A stretch of DNA of 27,005 nt from Candidatus Propionivibrio dominans (GCA_016709335.1 JADJNC010000033.1:1-27005); one strand, 5' to 3'; positions 1-8,032 are shown, counted from the stretch's first letter. Program-made: numbers and translations. Notes: a model not told the origin generated them from the letters alone.

Positions 1-1349
1 GCGACTTCATTCGAAATCAGTCCGGTATTGATGCCGACCATTCCGCTCTCCAGCGCTTCCGCGACGCGCCAGATGCGGCCGATGTCGCGCGAATAAAAAT
101 AGCTGGCCAGACCGAATTCGGTGTCGTTGGCCAAATCGATCACTTCGGCGTCGGTCTTGAAGCGGAACAGAGGCCCAGCGGGGCCAAAGGTTTCTTCGCG
201 GGCGACCCGCATGTCCGGGGTGGCGTCGGCGATCACCGTCGGTTCGAAGAAGCTGTGACCGAGCGCATGTCGCTTGCCGCCGGTCAGCAGGCGTCCGCCT
301 TTGCCCAGGGCATCGGCGACGTGCTCTTCCACTTTCCGGATGGCGGCAGCGTCGATCAGCGGACCTTGCGTCACGCCCGGCTCGACGCCGTTGCCGACCT
401 TGAGTTTTTCAACGGCGGCGACCAGTTTTCTGGCGAACAGATCGTATACGCCGTCCTGCACATAGAGGCGGTTGGCGCACACACAGGTCTGACCTGCGTT
501 GCGGTACTTGGAAATGATCGCCCCCTCGACCGCCGCGTCGAGGTCGGCGTCGTCAAAGACGATGAACGGCGCGTTGCCGCCCAGTTCCAGCGACACCTTC
601 TTGATCGTCACCGCGCATTGTTGCATCAGCGTGCGTCCGACTTCGGTCGATCCGGTGAACGTGAGCTTGCGCACGATCGGGTTGGCCGTCATCTCGCCTC
701 CGATGGCGCTCGACGATCCGGTCAGTACGCTGAAGATGCCTGCCGGCACGCCGGCGCGCTCGGCGAGAACCGCCAGCGCCAGCCCGGAGTAGGGCGTCGC
801 CAGCGCCGGCTTGAACACCATCGGACAACCCGCCGCCAGTGCCGGGCCTACCTTGCGCGTGATCATCGCCGCCGGGAAGTTCCACGGTGTAATCGCCGCG
901 CAGACGCCGATCGGCTGCTTGATGACGACGATACGGCGATCCGGCCACGGCGACTGCAAGGTGTCGCCATTGACGCGCTTGGCCTCTTCGGCAAACCATT
1001 CGATGAAGGAGGCGGCGTAGGCAATTTCACCCCTGGCTTCGGCCAGCGGTTTGCCTTGTTCGATGGTCATGATCAGCGCCAGATCGTCGGCATTGGCCAG
1101 TATCAGATCGTTCCATTGGCGCAGGATGGAGCTGCGCTCCTTGCCGGTTTTTGCCCGCCAGGCCGGCCATGCACTTTTGGCTGCGGCGATCGCGCGACGA
1201 GTTTCCGCGGCGCCCATGTTCGGCACGCTGCCGATCGTTTCACCGGTGGCCGGATTGGTGACGGGACAGGTTTCACCGTTGTCCGCATTGCACCACTGAC
1301 CGTTCAGATAGGCCTGCTGGCGCAGCAGCGAGGGGTCTTTCAGTTGCAT
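1..1349 (-). CDS. gabD: NAD(P)-dependent succinate-semialdehyde dehydrogenase, C-terminus cut by window edge
   Basis: Aldehyde dehydrogenase superfamily enzyme that oxidises succinate semialdehyde to succinate, the last step of GABA degradation, in the cytosol. The minus-strand frame opens at an ATG (1347-1349), begins MQLKDPSLLRQQAYLNG and stays open to the left edge, so 449 residues of an expected ~480 are present. Visible signatures are the PWNFPAAMI cofactor loop, FTGSTEVGR, the general base Glu255 in LELGGNAPF and the catalytic Cys289 in NAGQTCVCANR. A GGAG about 10 bases before the ATG supports the start. Assignment to GabD rather than another ALDH rests on overall resemblance to E. coli GabD (for example the WFAEEAKRVNGD stretch), so substrate specificity is inferred. 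It is transcribed in the same direction as the SulP gene, 236 bp downstream of that gene's stop. Confidence 0.88.
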   Translation of the reverse strand, partial: MQLKDPSLLRQQAYLNGQWCNADNGETCPVTNPATGETIGSVPNMGAAETRRAIAAAKSAWPAWRAKTGKERSSILRQWNDLILANADDLALIMTIEQGKPLAEARGEIAYAASFIEWFAEEAKRVNGDTLQSPWPDRRIVVIKQPIGVCAAITPWNFPAAMITRKVGPALAAGCPMVFKPALATPYSGLALAVLAERAGVPAGIFSVLTGSSSAIGGEMTANPIVRKLTFTGSTEVGRTLMQQCAVTIKKVSLELGGNAPFIVFDDADLDAAVEGAIISKYRNAGQTCVCANRLYVQDGVYDLFARKLVAAVEKLKVGNGVEPGVTQGPLIDAAAIRKVEEHVADALGKGGRLLTGGKRHALGHSFFEPTVIADATPDMRVAREETFGPAGPLFRFKTDAEVIDLANDTEFGLASYFYSRDIGRIWRVAEALESGMVGINTGLISNEV

Positions 1350-1585
1350 AATGAGATTGCTCCATGAATAAAAGCAGAAGTGAACTCTAAAGCAAACTCA
1401 TTGCCGAGCGAAAACAATTCAAGGTGCAGCAACTTCCTTCGGATTCTTTGGATCATCTTGCGCTGTGTGCCAACTCCGGCTCGGTGTGTCCTCATTGGCA
1501 ATTCAGGCCCGTCGCTAGCTTGCATGTACGGCGCGAGCTCTTTCACCAAATCCGGGTCAGGCTATTCCGCCGCACCACCGGTGCA

Positions 1586-3778
1586 TCATGACTCCAGCAC
1601 GCGCAGCTCGGCGTTGGTATAGCGCAGACGGCTGGCGAGTACGCTGGCCACGCCTTCCATGAGGCTCAGGGCGAGCTTCTTGTGATTTTCGGCCAGCAGA
1701 TTGAAGGTCTTGCGCGACACAACGTAAAGCTCGGTATCGGAAAACACCACGGCGTCGGCCGAGCGCACCTCACCATCGAGAAATGCCATTTCGCCGAAAA
1801 AGGCGCCACGACCGAAGGTGCCGAGATGGTGGCTGAGCTTTTCCGAGATCGGCAGCATGATGCGCACTGAGCCGCTGCGGATGATGAACAGCTCGTCTCC
1901 ACTTTCGCCACGAGTGAAAATTTTCTCGCCGCTCCGGTAAGAGCGCTTTTCGACGAGCAGCTCGAAGGCGGCGAGTGTCTCAGTCTTGCGCTCCTTGAAG
2001 AGTTCGATCTCATGCAGTTCCAGCGGCTTTTCCTCGCCGCGTGCAAGCGCCGCCTCATCGATCAGGCGATCTTCGACCCATTCGAGCGCATCGTCGAGCT
2101 CGGCGAACACGCGTACGGGGCTCTCCTTGCGTACCAGGCCAACCTGGTCGAAGTACTGCTCCATGTCACGACCCGAGGGCAGGCTTTGCGGCAACTGACT
2201 GAAGATAAGGAAACCCTGGCGATCGGCGAGCATGTCCTTGACCTGATCGAGCATGTGCGCGGCGGTGACATCGACGGTCTGCACGCGCCGCATGTCGAGG
2301 ATGACATAGTCGCGAGTCTTGAGTTCGGGCTCCAGCGCAGAATAAAGCTGGTTGGTGGTGCCAAAGAAAATGCTGCCCTGCAGTTCGACGACGAGGACGC
2401 GCGTGCCGCGTTCCATCAGAATTTCCATCTCCTCGTGGGTGCGCACGCGCTTGGAAAAAATCTCGTTGCCACAGACCTTGCGGCGCACGATGTTGCCGCC
2501 GATCTGTTCGCGGATGAACAGCATGATGGCGAGCACGATGCCGACACCCGACGCGGCGATCAGGCTCACCGTCAGCGCGGTGATGATGACCGCGGCAATC
2601 ACGGCAAAATCGAGTATCGTCGAGCGCTGCTTGAGCAGATTGAAGCTGTGACGGTCGATCATGCGCACGCCGATGACGATCAGGATCGCCGCCAGCGCCG
2701 CCACCGGCACCCAGGAGATCAGCGAGCCGAGCAGCAGAAAGGCGAGCAGTACCATCACCCCTTCGATCACGCCCGAGAGGCGGCTCTGCGCGCCGCTGGA
2801 AATGTTCACCAGCGTGGCGCCCATGGTGCCGGCACCGGGGATGCCACCGACGAGGGCCGAGCCGACGTTACCGAGCCCCTGGCCGATCAGCTCGCGGTTC
2901 GAATTGTGGCGTGAGCGCGTCAGCGCATCGAGCACGACGCAGGTTTTAAGCGTGTCGATCGAGAGCAGCACGGCCAGCGTCAGCGCCGGCACGGCAATCT
3001 GCCGGATCTGCTCGACGCCTATGCTCCCCATGGCCTGCCAGCGACCGGCCATGGCCTCGGCAAAGCGGCCACCGCCGTCGCCGAATGAACCGACGACGAG
3101 TGCGTTGCCCTCAAGTCTGAGCAGTCCCGGATCGGCGAGCCCGAGGGCAAAATAGGCGCCGATGCCGGCCGCCAGTCCGAGAATTGCTGCCGGTACCCGG
3201 CGGGTCAGGCGCGGTGCGACAAGCATCACGACAATGGTCACGGCGCCGACCACCATGCCCTGCCACTGCCATGCGGCAGTCGACGCGAGCGATTCCCAGA
3301 AATGGTTGTCCTTGGGGACGCCGAGGAATCTGGGTACCTGGCCGGCGATGATGTAAAGACCGACGCCCGACAGATAACCGCTGACCACCGGATAAGGCAT
3401 GTACTCGATCAACTGGCCCAGTCGCAGCGTACCGAAGACGATCTGCAATAGTCCTGCTGCCAGCCCGAGCAGCGAGAACAGCAGCATCGCTGTGGCGAAA
3501 TCGCCGCCGTTCAGCATGAACTCCAGCGCAAATGCCGCCAGCACCGCCGCCGCCGGCGCGCAGGGCGCGGTGATCAGCCGTTGGGTGCCGCCCAGTGCCG
3601 GCGCGATCAGCCCGAGCGCCGTCGCGCCAAGGATGCCGGCCAGCGCGCCCTGTGCCACATGCGCGGCACCGAGCGGTGAATAGATGGTGACACCGAAGGC
3701 GATCGCGGAAGGCATCACGACCAGGATCGCGGCGAGTCCGCCCCAAAAATCGCCTGCTTCAAGTCTGGGAAGCTTCAT
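1586..3778 (-). CDS. SulP/SLC26-family anion transporter fused to STAS and cyclic-nucleotide-binding domains
   Basis: Inner-membrane transporter of 730 residues. Residues ~10-425 form the hydrophobic SulP core with about 11-12 membrane segments; the family moves sulfate, bicarbonate or other anions. Residues ~458-570 match a STAS domain (β-strands VLVVELQG and YVILDMRRV). Residues ~600-715 form a cyclic-nucleotide-binding domain with the phosphate cassette FGEMAFLDGEVRSADA at 661-676, including Glu663 and Arg672, the positions that usually contact the cyclic phosphate. The substrate cannot be read from sequence. The fusion suggests, as inference, that transport is gated by a nucleotide or other ligand. 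A GCACC/GGTGC inverted repeat lies next to the stop but has no U-tract. A REP doublet lies 60 bp upstream of the start. No carbonic anhydrase or sulfate-assimilation gene is adjacent. Confidence 0.9.
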   Translation of the reverse strand: MKLPRLEAGDFWGGLAAILVVMPSAIAFGVTIYSPLGAAHVAQGALAGILGATALGLIAPALGGTQRLITAPCAPAAAVLAAFALEFMLNGGDFATAMLLFSLLGLAAGLLQIVFGTLRLGQLIEYMPYPVVSGYLSGVGLYIIAGQVPRFLGVPKDNHFWESLASTAAWQWQGMVVGAVTIVVMLVAPRLTRRVPAAILGLAAGIGAYFALGLADPGLLRLEGNALVVGSFGDGGGRFAEAMAGRWQAMGSIGVEQIRQIAVPALTLAVLLSIDTLKTCVVLDALTRSRHNSNRELIGQGLGNVGSALVGGIPGAGTMGATLVNISSGAQSRLSGVIEGVMVLLAFLLLGSLISWVPVAALAAILIVIGVRMIDRHSFNLLKQRSTILDFAVIAAVIITALTVSLIAASGVGIVLAIMLFIREQIGGNIVRRKVCGNEIFSKRVRTHEEMEILMERGTRVLVVELQGSIFFGTTNQLYSALEPELKTRDYVILDMRRVQTVDVTAAHMLDQVKDMLADRQGFLIFSQLPQSLPSGRDMEQYFDQVGLVRKESPVRVFAELDDALEWVEDRLIDEAALARGEEKPLELHEIELFKERKTETLAAFELLVEKRSYRSGEKIFTRGESGDELFIIRSGSVRIMLPISEKLSHHLGTFGRGAFFGEMAFLDGEVRSADAVVFSDTELYVVSRKTFNLLAENHKKLALSLMEGVASVLASRLRYTNAELRVLES

Positions 3779-3839
3779 GGTCTATGCTCACTGATCTTCA
3801 AATTGTTTCCTGATTACCAATGAGGCTCGGCAATCCAGC

Positions 3840-3950
3840 AGGTCGGGTTAGCGCGGCGTTCCCCAGGAGAATTTGCTTCCCAGCGTAACCCGACGCCCAT
3901 GTATATCGCATCCGACGATTGTCGGGTTAGGCTGCGCTAACCCGACCTAC
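3840..3950. repeat. REP-type palindromic doublet, copy 1 of 3
   Basis: A 111-bp intergenic unit made of two imperfect palindromes. Left: GGTCGGGTTAGCGC (3841-3854) pairs with GCGTAACCCGAC (3883-3894). Right: GTCGGGTTAGGC (3921-3932) pairs with GCTAACCCGACC (3936-3947). The outer ends are mirror images, giving AGGTCGGGTTAGC…GCTAACCCGACCT. The same design and length recur at 11526 and 26401 with different interiors. It lies between the sulP start and the 3' end of the 198-residue gene. Confidence 0.85.
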
Positions 3951-3970
3951 TCGGTTCTCGGCGACCGGGG

Positions 3971-4567
3971 CTATTCTTTTCGCTCGGGATCCACCGGGAC
4001 CGCCACAAAGCCGTAGCGCCGGGCGACCTCCTGGCGCCGCAGGATGCCCACCGGGATGAGCTTGCCGTCCCATTCCAGCGAGAGCGTGCTCGATGTCCCC
4101 GGAGTCTGGTCGAGCACAGCGAGCAGGTCGGCATCGTTGGCCGCTTCACCGTCGGTCTGGCGCAGGCAGGCGAGCAGCGCGGGCAAATCGCGGTCACAGA
4201 GCAGGGCGATACCGTCCATGCATTCGAGCAGCAGATTGCCTTCTTCGTCAAAGGCAGCGCCGCGTATGTCTTCAACAGTGTCGCCGGTATGGGTCAGCAG
4301 GGTGTTTTCAGAGTTCAGCCGCAGCACCCAGGGCGTATAGTCGAGCTCGACAAAAACCCGCTGCGGGCCGTTCTGAACGAAGTAGTTGCCGTGTTCGTCG
4401 TGCCCGTACTGGCGATTGAGGAAATTGGTCAGGCCCGCGTGCGTGACGGGTTCGCCGCGCATGCGCCACTGACCGCGGCGGTCGAGCGAGAGCCAGCCGT
4501 AACAGGCGGGAACATTCGGCCAGCGCAGCATGCCGCTGAAGTCTGGCAATTTTTCCGGCGCTTTCAT
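3971..4567 (-). CDS. Conserved hypothetical protein (198 aa) downstream of glutathione peroxidase
   Basis: I do not recognise this family with certainty. The protein is soluble by eye, acidic, rich in Leu, Asp and Glu, and has no signal peptide or membrane segment. It has two conserved-looking tryptophan-rich stretches, LRWPNVPACYGWLSLDRRG (residues ~14-32) and FVELDYTPWVLRL, and near the C-terminus a strand-rich run ending RYGFVAVPVDPERKE. The ATG lies 10 bp after the stop of the glutathione peroxidase gene on the same strand, so the two are probably cotranscribed. The long open frame, tight spacing and coding-like third-position GC support a real gene. A role in peroxide or stress metabolism would be guilt by association only. 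Confidence 0.75.
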   Translation of the reverse strand: MKAPEKLPDFSGMLRWPNVPACYGWLSLDRRGQWRMRGEPVTHAGLTNFLNRQYGHDEHGNYFVQNGPQRVFVELDYTPWVLRLNSENTLLTHTGDTVEDIRGAAFDEEGNLLLECMDGIALLCDRDLPALLACLRQTDGEAANDADLLAVLDQTPGTSSTLSLEWDGKLIPVGILRRQEVARRYGFVAVPVDPERKE

Positions 4568-4577
4568 TGGCGTTTGA

Positions 4578-5069
4578 TCAGAGCAGTGCCTCGATATCGC
4601 TGGCCAAGGCTTCCGGCGTCTGGGCTGAGGCGTATCGCTTGATCACGTCGCCTGTGCGGTTGACCAGAAATTTGGTGAAGTTCCACTTGATGCCTTCGGT
4701 GCCGAGCAGGCCGGGTGCTGCTTTTTTCAGGTGCTGGTAAAGCGGATGGGTGTTGTCGCCGTTAACCTCGATCCTGGCGAACATCGGAAAGCTGACGCCA
4801 TAGTTCTTCTGGCAGAAGCTGGCGATTTCATCCGCAGCCCCTGGTTCCTGCGCACCGAACTGGTTGCACGGGAAGCCGAGAATCACCAGACCGCGCTCCC
4901 TGTAACGCTGGTAGAGCGCCTCAAGGCCTTCGTACTGCGGCGTGAAACCGCAGTGGCTGGCGGTGTTGACGATAAGCAGAACCTTGCCGGCGTAGTCGGC
5001 GAGTGACTGTGTTCCGCCTTGCAGAAGTTCTGCCGTAAAGCCAGACAATTCGTAATTTGGACTGCTCAT
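4578..5069 (-). CDS. gpx: Glutathione peroxidase family (BtuE-like thiol peroxidase)
   Basis: Cytosolic peroxidase of 163 residues, the usual length, reducing H2O2 and organic hydroperoxides with glutathione or thioredoxin. The peroxidatic residue is Cys40 in NTASHCGFTPQY (cysteine, not selenocysteine). The rest of the tetrad is visible as Gln70 in GFPCNQFG and Trp129-Asn130 in KWNFTKFLVNRTG. Cys86 in FCQKNYGVSFP matches the position of the resolving cysteine in thioredoxin-dependent members, which argues for thioredoxin as reductant (inference). The ATG at 5067-5069 is preceded by AAGGAGA at a spacing of about 7, a strong ribosome binding site. It is probably the first gene of a two-gene operon with the 198-residue protein. 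Confidence 0.93.
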   Translation of the reverse strand: MSSPNYELSGFTAELLQGGTQSLADYAGKVLLIVNTASHCGFTPQYEGLEALYQRYRERGLVILGFPCNQFGAQEPGAADEIASFCQKNYGVSFPMFARIEVNGDNTHPLYQHLKKAAPGLLGTEGIKWNFTKFLVNRTGDVIKRYASAQTPEALASDIEALL

Positions 5070-5409
5070 GCGTGTTCTCCTTTTGCAATGGGTATTCAGT
5101 ACCTGGCCGGACGAACACCCGCGTCAACTTCGCTGGCCAGATGACCAGTCCGTGTACTCAACAGAGAAACAGCATAGTGCATGTGTTACGCCTTGAACCC
5201 AGGACTGAAAACAGCGTTCAGGGGCAGGGAAGAGACAGGAGGCAAGCCTCTCGCTGTTGCAGCCCAGTTGAAGGAGTTTGTATTGAGCCCTGAGCCAGCG
5301 CAGACAACCACCCAGAAAAGATCTTTCCAGGAAGAATTTACTGGCGCGCTGCTGATTCCTGCTTCGTGGCCCTCTGAGAGGGGCGTCAGCAGGAACCGTG
5401 CTCCCTGTG
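5070..5409. other. Intergenic stretch without a recognisable gene
   Basis: Upstream region of the glutathione peroxidase gene, with its ribosome binding site at the left end. I find no ORF here with a convincing start, codon use or homology. The only structure I can support is a long hairpin near its right end (5357-5395). The promoter of gpx must lie here but I cannot place clear -35/-10 boxes. Confidence 0.6.
5357..5395. other. Long interrupted hairpin of unknown role
   Basis: TTCCTGCT (5357-5364) is the exact complement of AGCAGGAA (5388-5395). Inside lies a second stem, CCCTC TGA GAGGG. There is no T-run on either side, so it is not a typical intrinsic terminator. It ends 15 bp before the left arm of the 132-bp inverted repeat and might belong to that element or to an untranslated RNA. 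Confidence 0.5.
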
Positions 5410-5541
5410 CTCAGAGGCTGTGAATCAATGGATAATCACCATCCAGGCCGTGGCCCGAGGCCAGGCTTCGCGCTCATTCCGGCAAACGCCGGAATCCAGT
5501 ACCAACCTCTGATAGCCATTAAAACAATCGGATAAACGGAC
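5410..5541 (+). repeat. Left arm of a 132-bp inverted repeat pair
   Basis: Aligned without gaps against the reverse complement of 5946-6077, this arm shows 17 mismatches in 132 positions (about 87% identity, counted by eye). The best conserved part is a core reading CCAGGCCGTGGCCCGAGG then CCAGGCTTCGCGCTCATT. It contains a hairpin ATTCCGGC-AAAC-GCCGGAAT (5477-5496). Confidence 0.85.
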
Positions 5542-5747
5542 TTGACGCAGGCTTCTGCCGCGAGAGTGAAAGGGCCTATGGCTCAAACACTCCCGACGTG
5601 GACTTGGGCCATGGGGTTCGCCGGGGTGACGAGCGTGGAAATCAGGCAGTAATGATTTTTTCACAGGCTTTCAGGACTTTACTTCCAGCGTGCGGAGCTC
5701 GTGCGTAAATTGTGGGCATTGCATCAAATTGGTGCTTTTGCACTAAT

Positions 5748-5849
5748 TCAGGTCTTGCCTGGTCGCCTGATCCAGCTTACTGCCGCCGCCGTGGCATAGG
5801 GCGCAACGGCAACGATTGTAATGATCGCGAGGATTTCGTTCCAGTCCAT
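5748..5849 (-). CDS. Possible small single-TM membrane peptide (33 aa)
   Basis: A short frame starting at the ATG at 5847-5849 and beginning MDWNEILAIITIVAV, with a GGAG about 8 bases upstream. Residues ~5-27 form one uninterrupted hydrophobic helix, followed by the positive tail WIRRPGKT, the layout of a small inner-membrane peptide with its C-terminus in the cytosol. The frame can be extended upstream to 5942, but the added residues look unlike coding sequence and have no ribosome binding site. It lies in the core of the inverted-repeat pair. No homologue is recognised, so it remains a candidate. Confidence 0.35.
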   Translation of the reverse strand: MDWNEILAIITIVAVAPYATAAAVSWIRRPGKT

Positions 5850-5945
5850 TAGGGTCTCCGTTAATCCAGAATTAAACAAGGTTAAGCAATATATGTGCCA
5901 GCCATAAGTCGAATAGTTCTGGTCTCGATGCTGCCAATTCACCTG

Positions 5946-6077
5946 GTTTGTTTATCTGGTTATTTTCATGGATATCAGAGGAAGGTGCTGGATTCCGGCA
6001 TTCGCCTGAATGAGCGCGAAGCCTGGCCTCGGGCCACGGCCTGGGAGGTGTTTATCCATTAATTCACAGCCTCTGAG
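5946..6077 (-). repeat. Right arm of the 132-bp inverted repeat pair
   Basis: Reverse-complement copy of 5410-5541. Its hairpin is ATTCCGGC-ATTC-GCCTGAAT, with one base pair lost relative to the left arm. The arm ends about 140 bp before the start chosen for the membrane-protein gene and may sit in that gene's upstream region. Confidence 0.85.
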
Positions 6078-6217
6078 TTGAGTTGGCGCGAGTTTCTCCG
6101 ATACAGTTACACTTGCATCAACGCGCCGGAAATCAGTACCTGACCCGGACTGCAATGCTTTCATCATGGTCGTCCGGCATCCTCGTCATGCCCATCGGAG
6201 GTTCCTCTTTCAGCGCC

Positions 6218-8032
6218 ATGGATACTCTGCTTATGTTCCTTGAAGCCAGCGCTTTTCCGCTTCTCTTCCTGGTGCTGCTCGGCTTGTTTGCATGGCGGTA
6301 CCGCAGAGCCGTGGCGCACGGCATGAGTCGGCGACGACGCACTTCAGAAAACAGCAATCCTGTTCCATGCAAGCCTGCTCCCGGCGAATGGCCTGCGGGG
6401 CGTGCACGCTTGCGTTTGCAGCCGATTGCCCCGTCTGTGGCATTGCTGTCCTCCGCTGCCTCGGCACAGCTCGCGCAGGCGCAACACACGGGCTTGCTGG
6501 TGCGCCTTGCCTTTGCGGCGGCGGGCATCACGCATATGGCGCTCACATCCGGCGTGCTGTGGTGGTCGTCTGCGGGGTCCTTTCCCGCTGATCAGCGTGG
6601 CGTGATGGCACTGCTCGCGCTGGCCCCCGGGTTGCTCGTGCTTGGCGCCTTCCTGACCAGGCGAACGCGGACGCGCATTGCCATGGCGCTGGCCTTCATT
6701 CTGCTCGGCTACGGCGCCCTGGTGCTTTTCGGCGATCCGCTGCGTGACTTGCGAGTCGTTTGGGCATTCGTCCCGCTGATGGTCATCTTTCCACTCGCCG
6801 GGTTGCTGTTTCTTCTCGTGCGTCAACTGCGGCCCCTGCTCGTGGCGCTGATGGCGCTGGTGGTTTTTTTAATCAGCGGGGTTGCGCTCGTTCTGCTGCT
6901 CGGCGTGGACGATATCCAGCCGTTGCAAACCGGGCGTCCCTGGCTGCTGTGTCTCGGGCTGGTCTATCCGGTTCTTGGCGTACTCATCCTGATGCGCCTG
7001 TTGCGTCGTCGCAAAAAACGCCTGCCCATCGTCTTGCTCGCTGTCATGGCCCTGGCAGGCATTCTCACCGATCTGCTCTTCACGCCGGAGTTTCCACTCG
7101 GACCAATCCTCGTTGGCCTGCCGGTCAATGTCCTGCAGGTCTATCTGGTGTGGCTGGCCTTCAAATTTTTCATCTGGCTCGGAGAGCGCCGCTTCCTTCC
7201 TGCCCAGGTGCTTCACTTTCACCTGTGCTGGTTGTTTCTTACGCTTTGTTTCGGTCTCATCGCGGCCAATACCGGTAATGACCTCAGGCCAGCGGTGACG
7301 ACCTGGGCGCTGATCAGCGCGGCATTCGCCAGTTATGCGATCGTCCTGCATGTGGCACTGCGCTGTCAATGGTCGGCACGCCGGAAGGAAGGTGGCAAAC
7401 GGTTGTTGCTGCTGCGTGTCTTCAGCGACCCGGCGAAGCGTTCCCAACTCCTTGACATGCTCGACGACACGTGGTGGCGCTGTGGGCGCATCGATCTGAT
7501 CGTCGGCACCGACCTGGCCTTGCGCACCTTGAGCGCACGCATGCTGGAGTCCTTTCTGCTACGCCGGACGGACCGCGAATTTCTCAAGTCCGGAGAACAG
7601 GTAGAGCGGCGGATCGCAGCGCTGGGTAGCGGTCTTGAAGGCGATCTGCACTATCCGGTGAATGAGCTGTACTGCTATGCCGACGCCTGGCCGTATGCCG
7701 TGAGCCGACTCGCTCCCGAGTCGGACATGGTGTTGATGGACTTGCGCGGGTTCAACCGGGACAGGCTGGGCTGTACGTTCGAGTTGAGTGTGCTGCTGGA
7801 CACTGTGACATTGCGACGCATTGTGCTGGTCACTGACTCGACGACCGACATGGGCGCGCTGGAGGAAACGGTCGAAGCGGCGTGGAACGGTCTGGCAAAC
7901 AATTCTCCCAACGCGGGTGATGAGAGTCCACTTCTGAACACGCTGGCGTTTACCGGGAACAAGGGTATGGACAGTTCAGTGCTGGCTCTTGCCGTCTTTT
8001 CAGCCGCCTGGGAGGCAGAAGGCAGGGGCTAA
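6218..8032 (+). CDS. Orphan polytopic membrane protein with a soluble α/β C-terminal domain
   Basis: I do not recognise a named family. With the ATG at 6218 the protein has 604 residues; a GGAGG lies 16 bases upstream, which is long. In-frame ATGs at 6155 and 6188 are alternatives without a better site. Residues ~5-25 form an N-terminal membrane segment, followed by an Arg/Pro-rich loop and about 10 further hydrophobic segments up to ~385. From ~392 the chain becomes soluble, with alternating strands and helices: strands RLLLLRVF, IDLIVGTDLA, DMVLMDLRGF and RIVLVTDSTTD, and a conserved-looking GCTFEL motif. This layout suggests a Rossmann- or TIR-like α/β sensor or effector domain tethered to the membrane (inference). 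The gene is isolated: repeats upstream, and a convergent hemerythrin 37 bp beyond its stop. Confidence 0.8.
   Translation: MDTLLMFLEASAFPLLFLVLLGLFAWRYRRAVAHGMSRRRRTSENSNPVPCKPAPGEWPAGRARLRLQPIAPSVALLSSAASAQLAQAQHTGLLVRLAFAAAGITHMALTSGVLWWSSAGSFPADQRGVMALLALAPGLLVLGAFLTRRTRTRIAMALAFILLGYGALVLFGDPLRDLRVVWAFVPLMVIFPLAGLLFLLVRQLRPLLVALMALVVFLISGVALVLLLGVDDIQPLQTGRPWLLCLGLVYPVLGVLILMRLLRRRKKRLPIVLLAVMALAGILTDLLFTPEFPLGPILVGLPVNVLQVYLVWLAFKFFIWLGERRFLPAQVLHFHLCWLFLTLCFGLIAANTGNDLRPAVTTWALISAAFASYAIVLHVALRCQWSARRKEGGKRLLLLRVFSDPAKRSQLLDMLDDTWWRCGRIDLIVGTDLALRTLSARMLESFLLRRTDREFLKSGEQVERRIAALGSGLEGDLHYPVNELYCYADAWPYAVSRLAPESDMVLMDLRGFNRDRLGCTFELSVLLDTVTLRRIVLVTDSTTDMGALEETVEAAWNGLANNSPNAGDESPLLNTLAFTGNKGMDSSVLALAVFSAAWEAEGRG

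Larger units (their letters stand above)
5410..6077. mobile_element. Possible non-autonomous element: 404-bp core between 132-bp inverted repeats
   Basis: The two arms face each other and enclose 5542-5945. The core has no transposase-like ORF, only a possible 33-residue membrane peptide (5748-5849, minus). Long, diverged arms and no enzyme would fit an old MITE-like or decayed composite element, or two independently inserted copies of one repeat family. I see no clear target-site duplication: the flanks read CCCTGTG on the left and TTGAGTTG on the right. Calling it mobile is therefore inference. Confidence 0.35.

Noticed and set aside
255..1367. Long plus-strand open frame (370 codons) opposite gabD
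   Set aside because: It is antisense to a clear aldehyde dehydrogenase with intact catalytic residues. Its product is Arg/Gly/His-rich without motifs, typical of GC-rich shadow frames.
1340..1549. 69-codon minus-strand frame just upstream of gabD
   Set aside because: It overlaps the gabD start and its ribosome site, has no ribosome site of its own, and shows no recognisable motif. More likely untranslated leader.
1572..1584. GCACC-ACC-GGTGC hairpin next to the sulP stop as a terminator
   Set aside because: No T-run follows on the minus strand, and the stem is only five pairs.
2012..2914. Plus-strand frame of 300 codons opposite the SulP gene
   Set aside because: Low-complexity His/Asp/Arg product, antisense to a full SulP-STAS-CNB protein.
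5425..5664. 79-codon minus-strand frame overlapping the left repeat arm
   Set aside because: Its C-terminal half is simply the translation of the repeat arm; the rest is Arg/His/Pro-rich with no start signal.
5070..6217. Insertion sequence or prophage remnant
   Set aside because: No transposase, integrase or phage-like frame is present; only inverted repeats can be supported.
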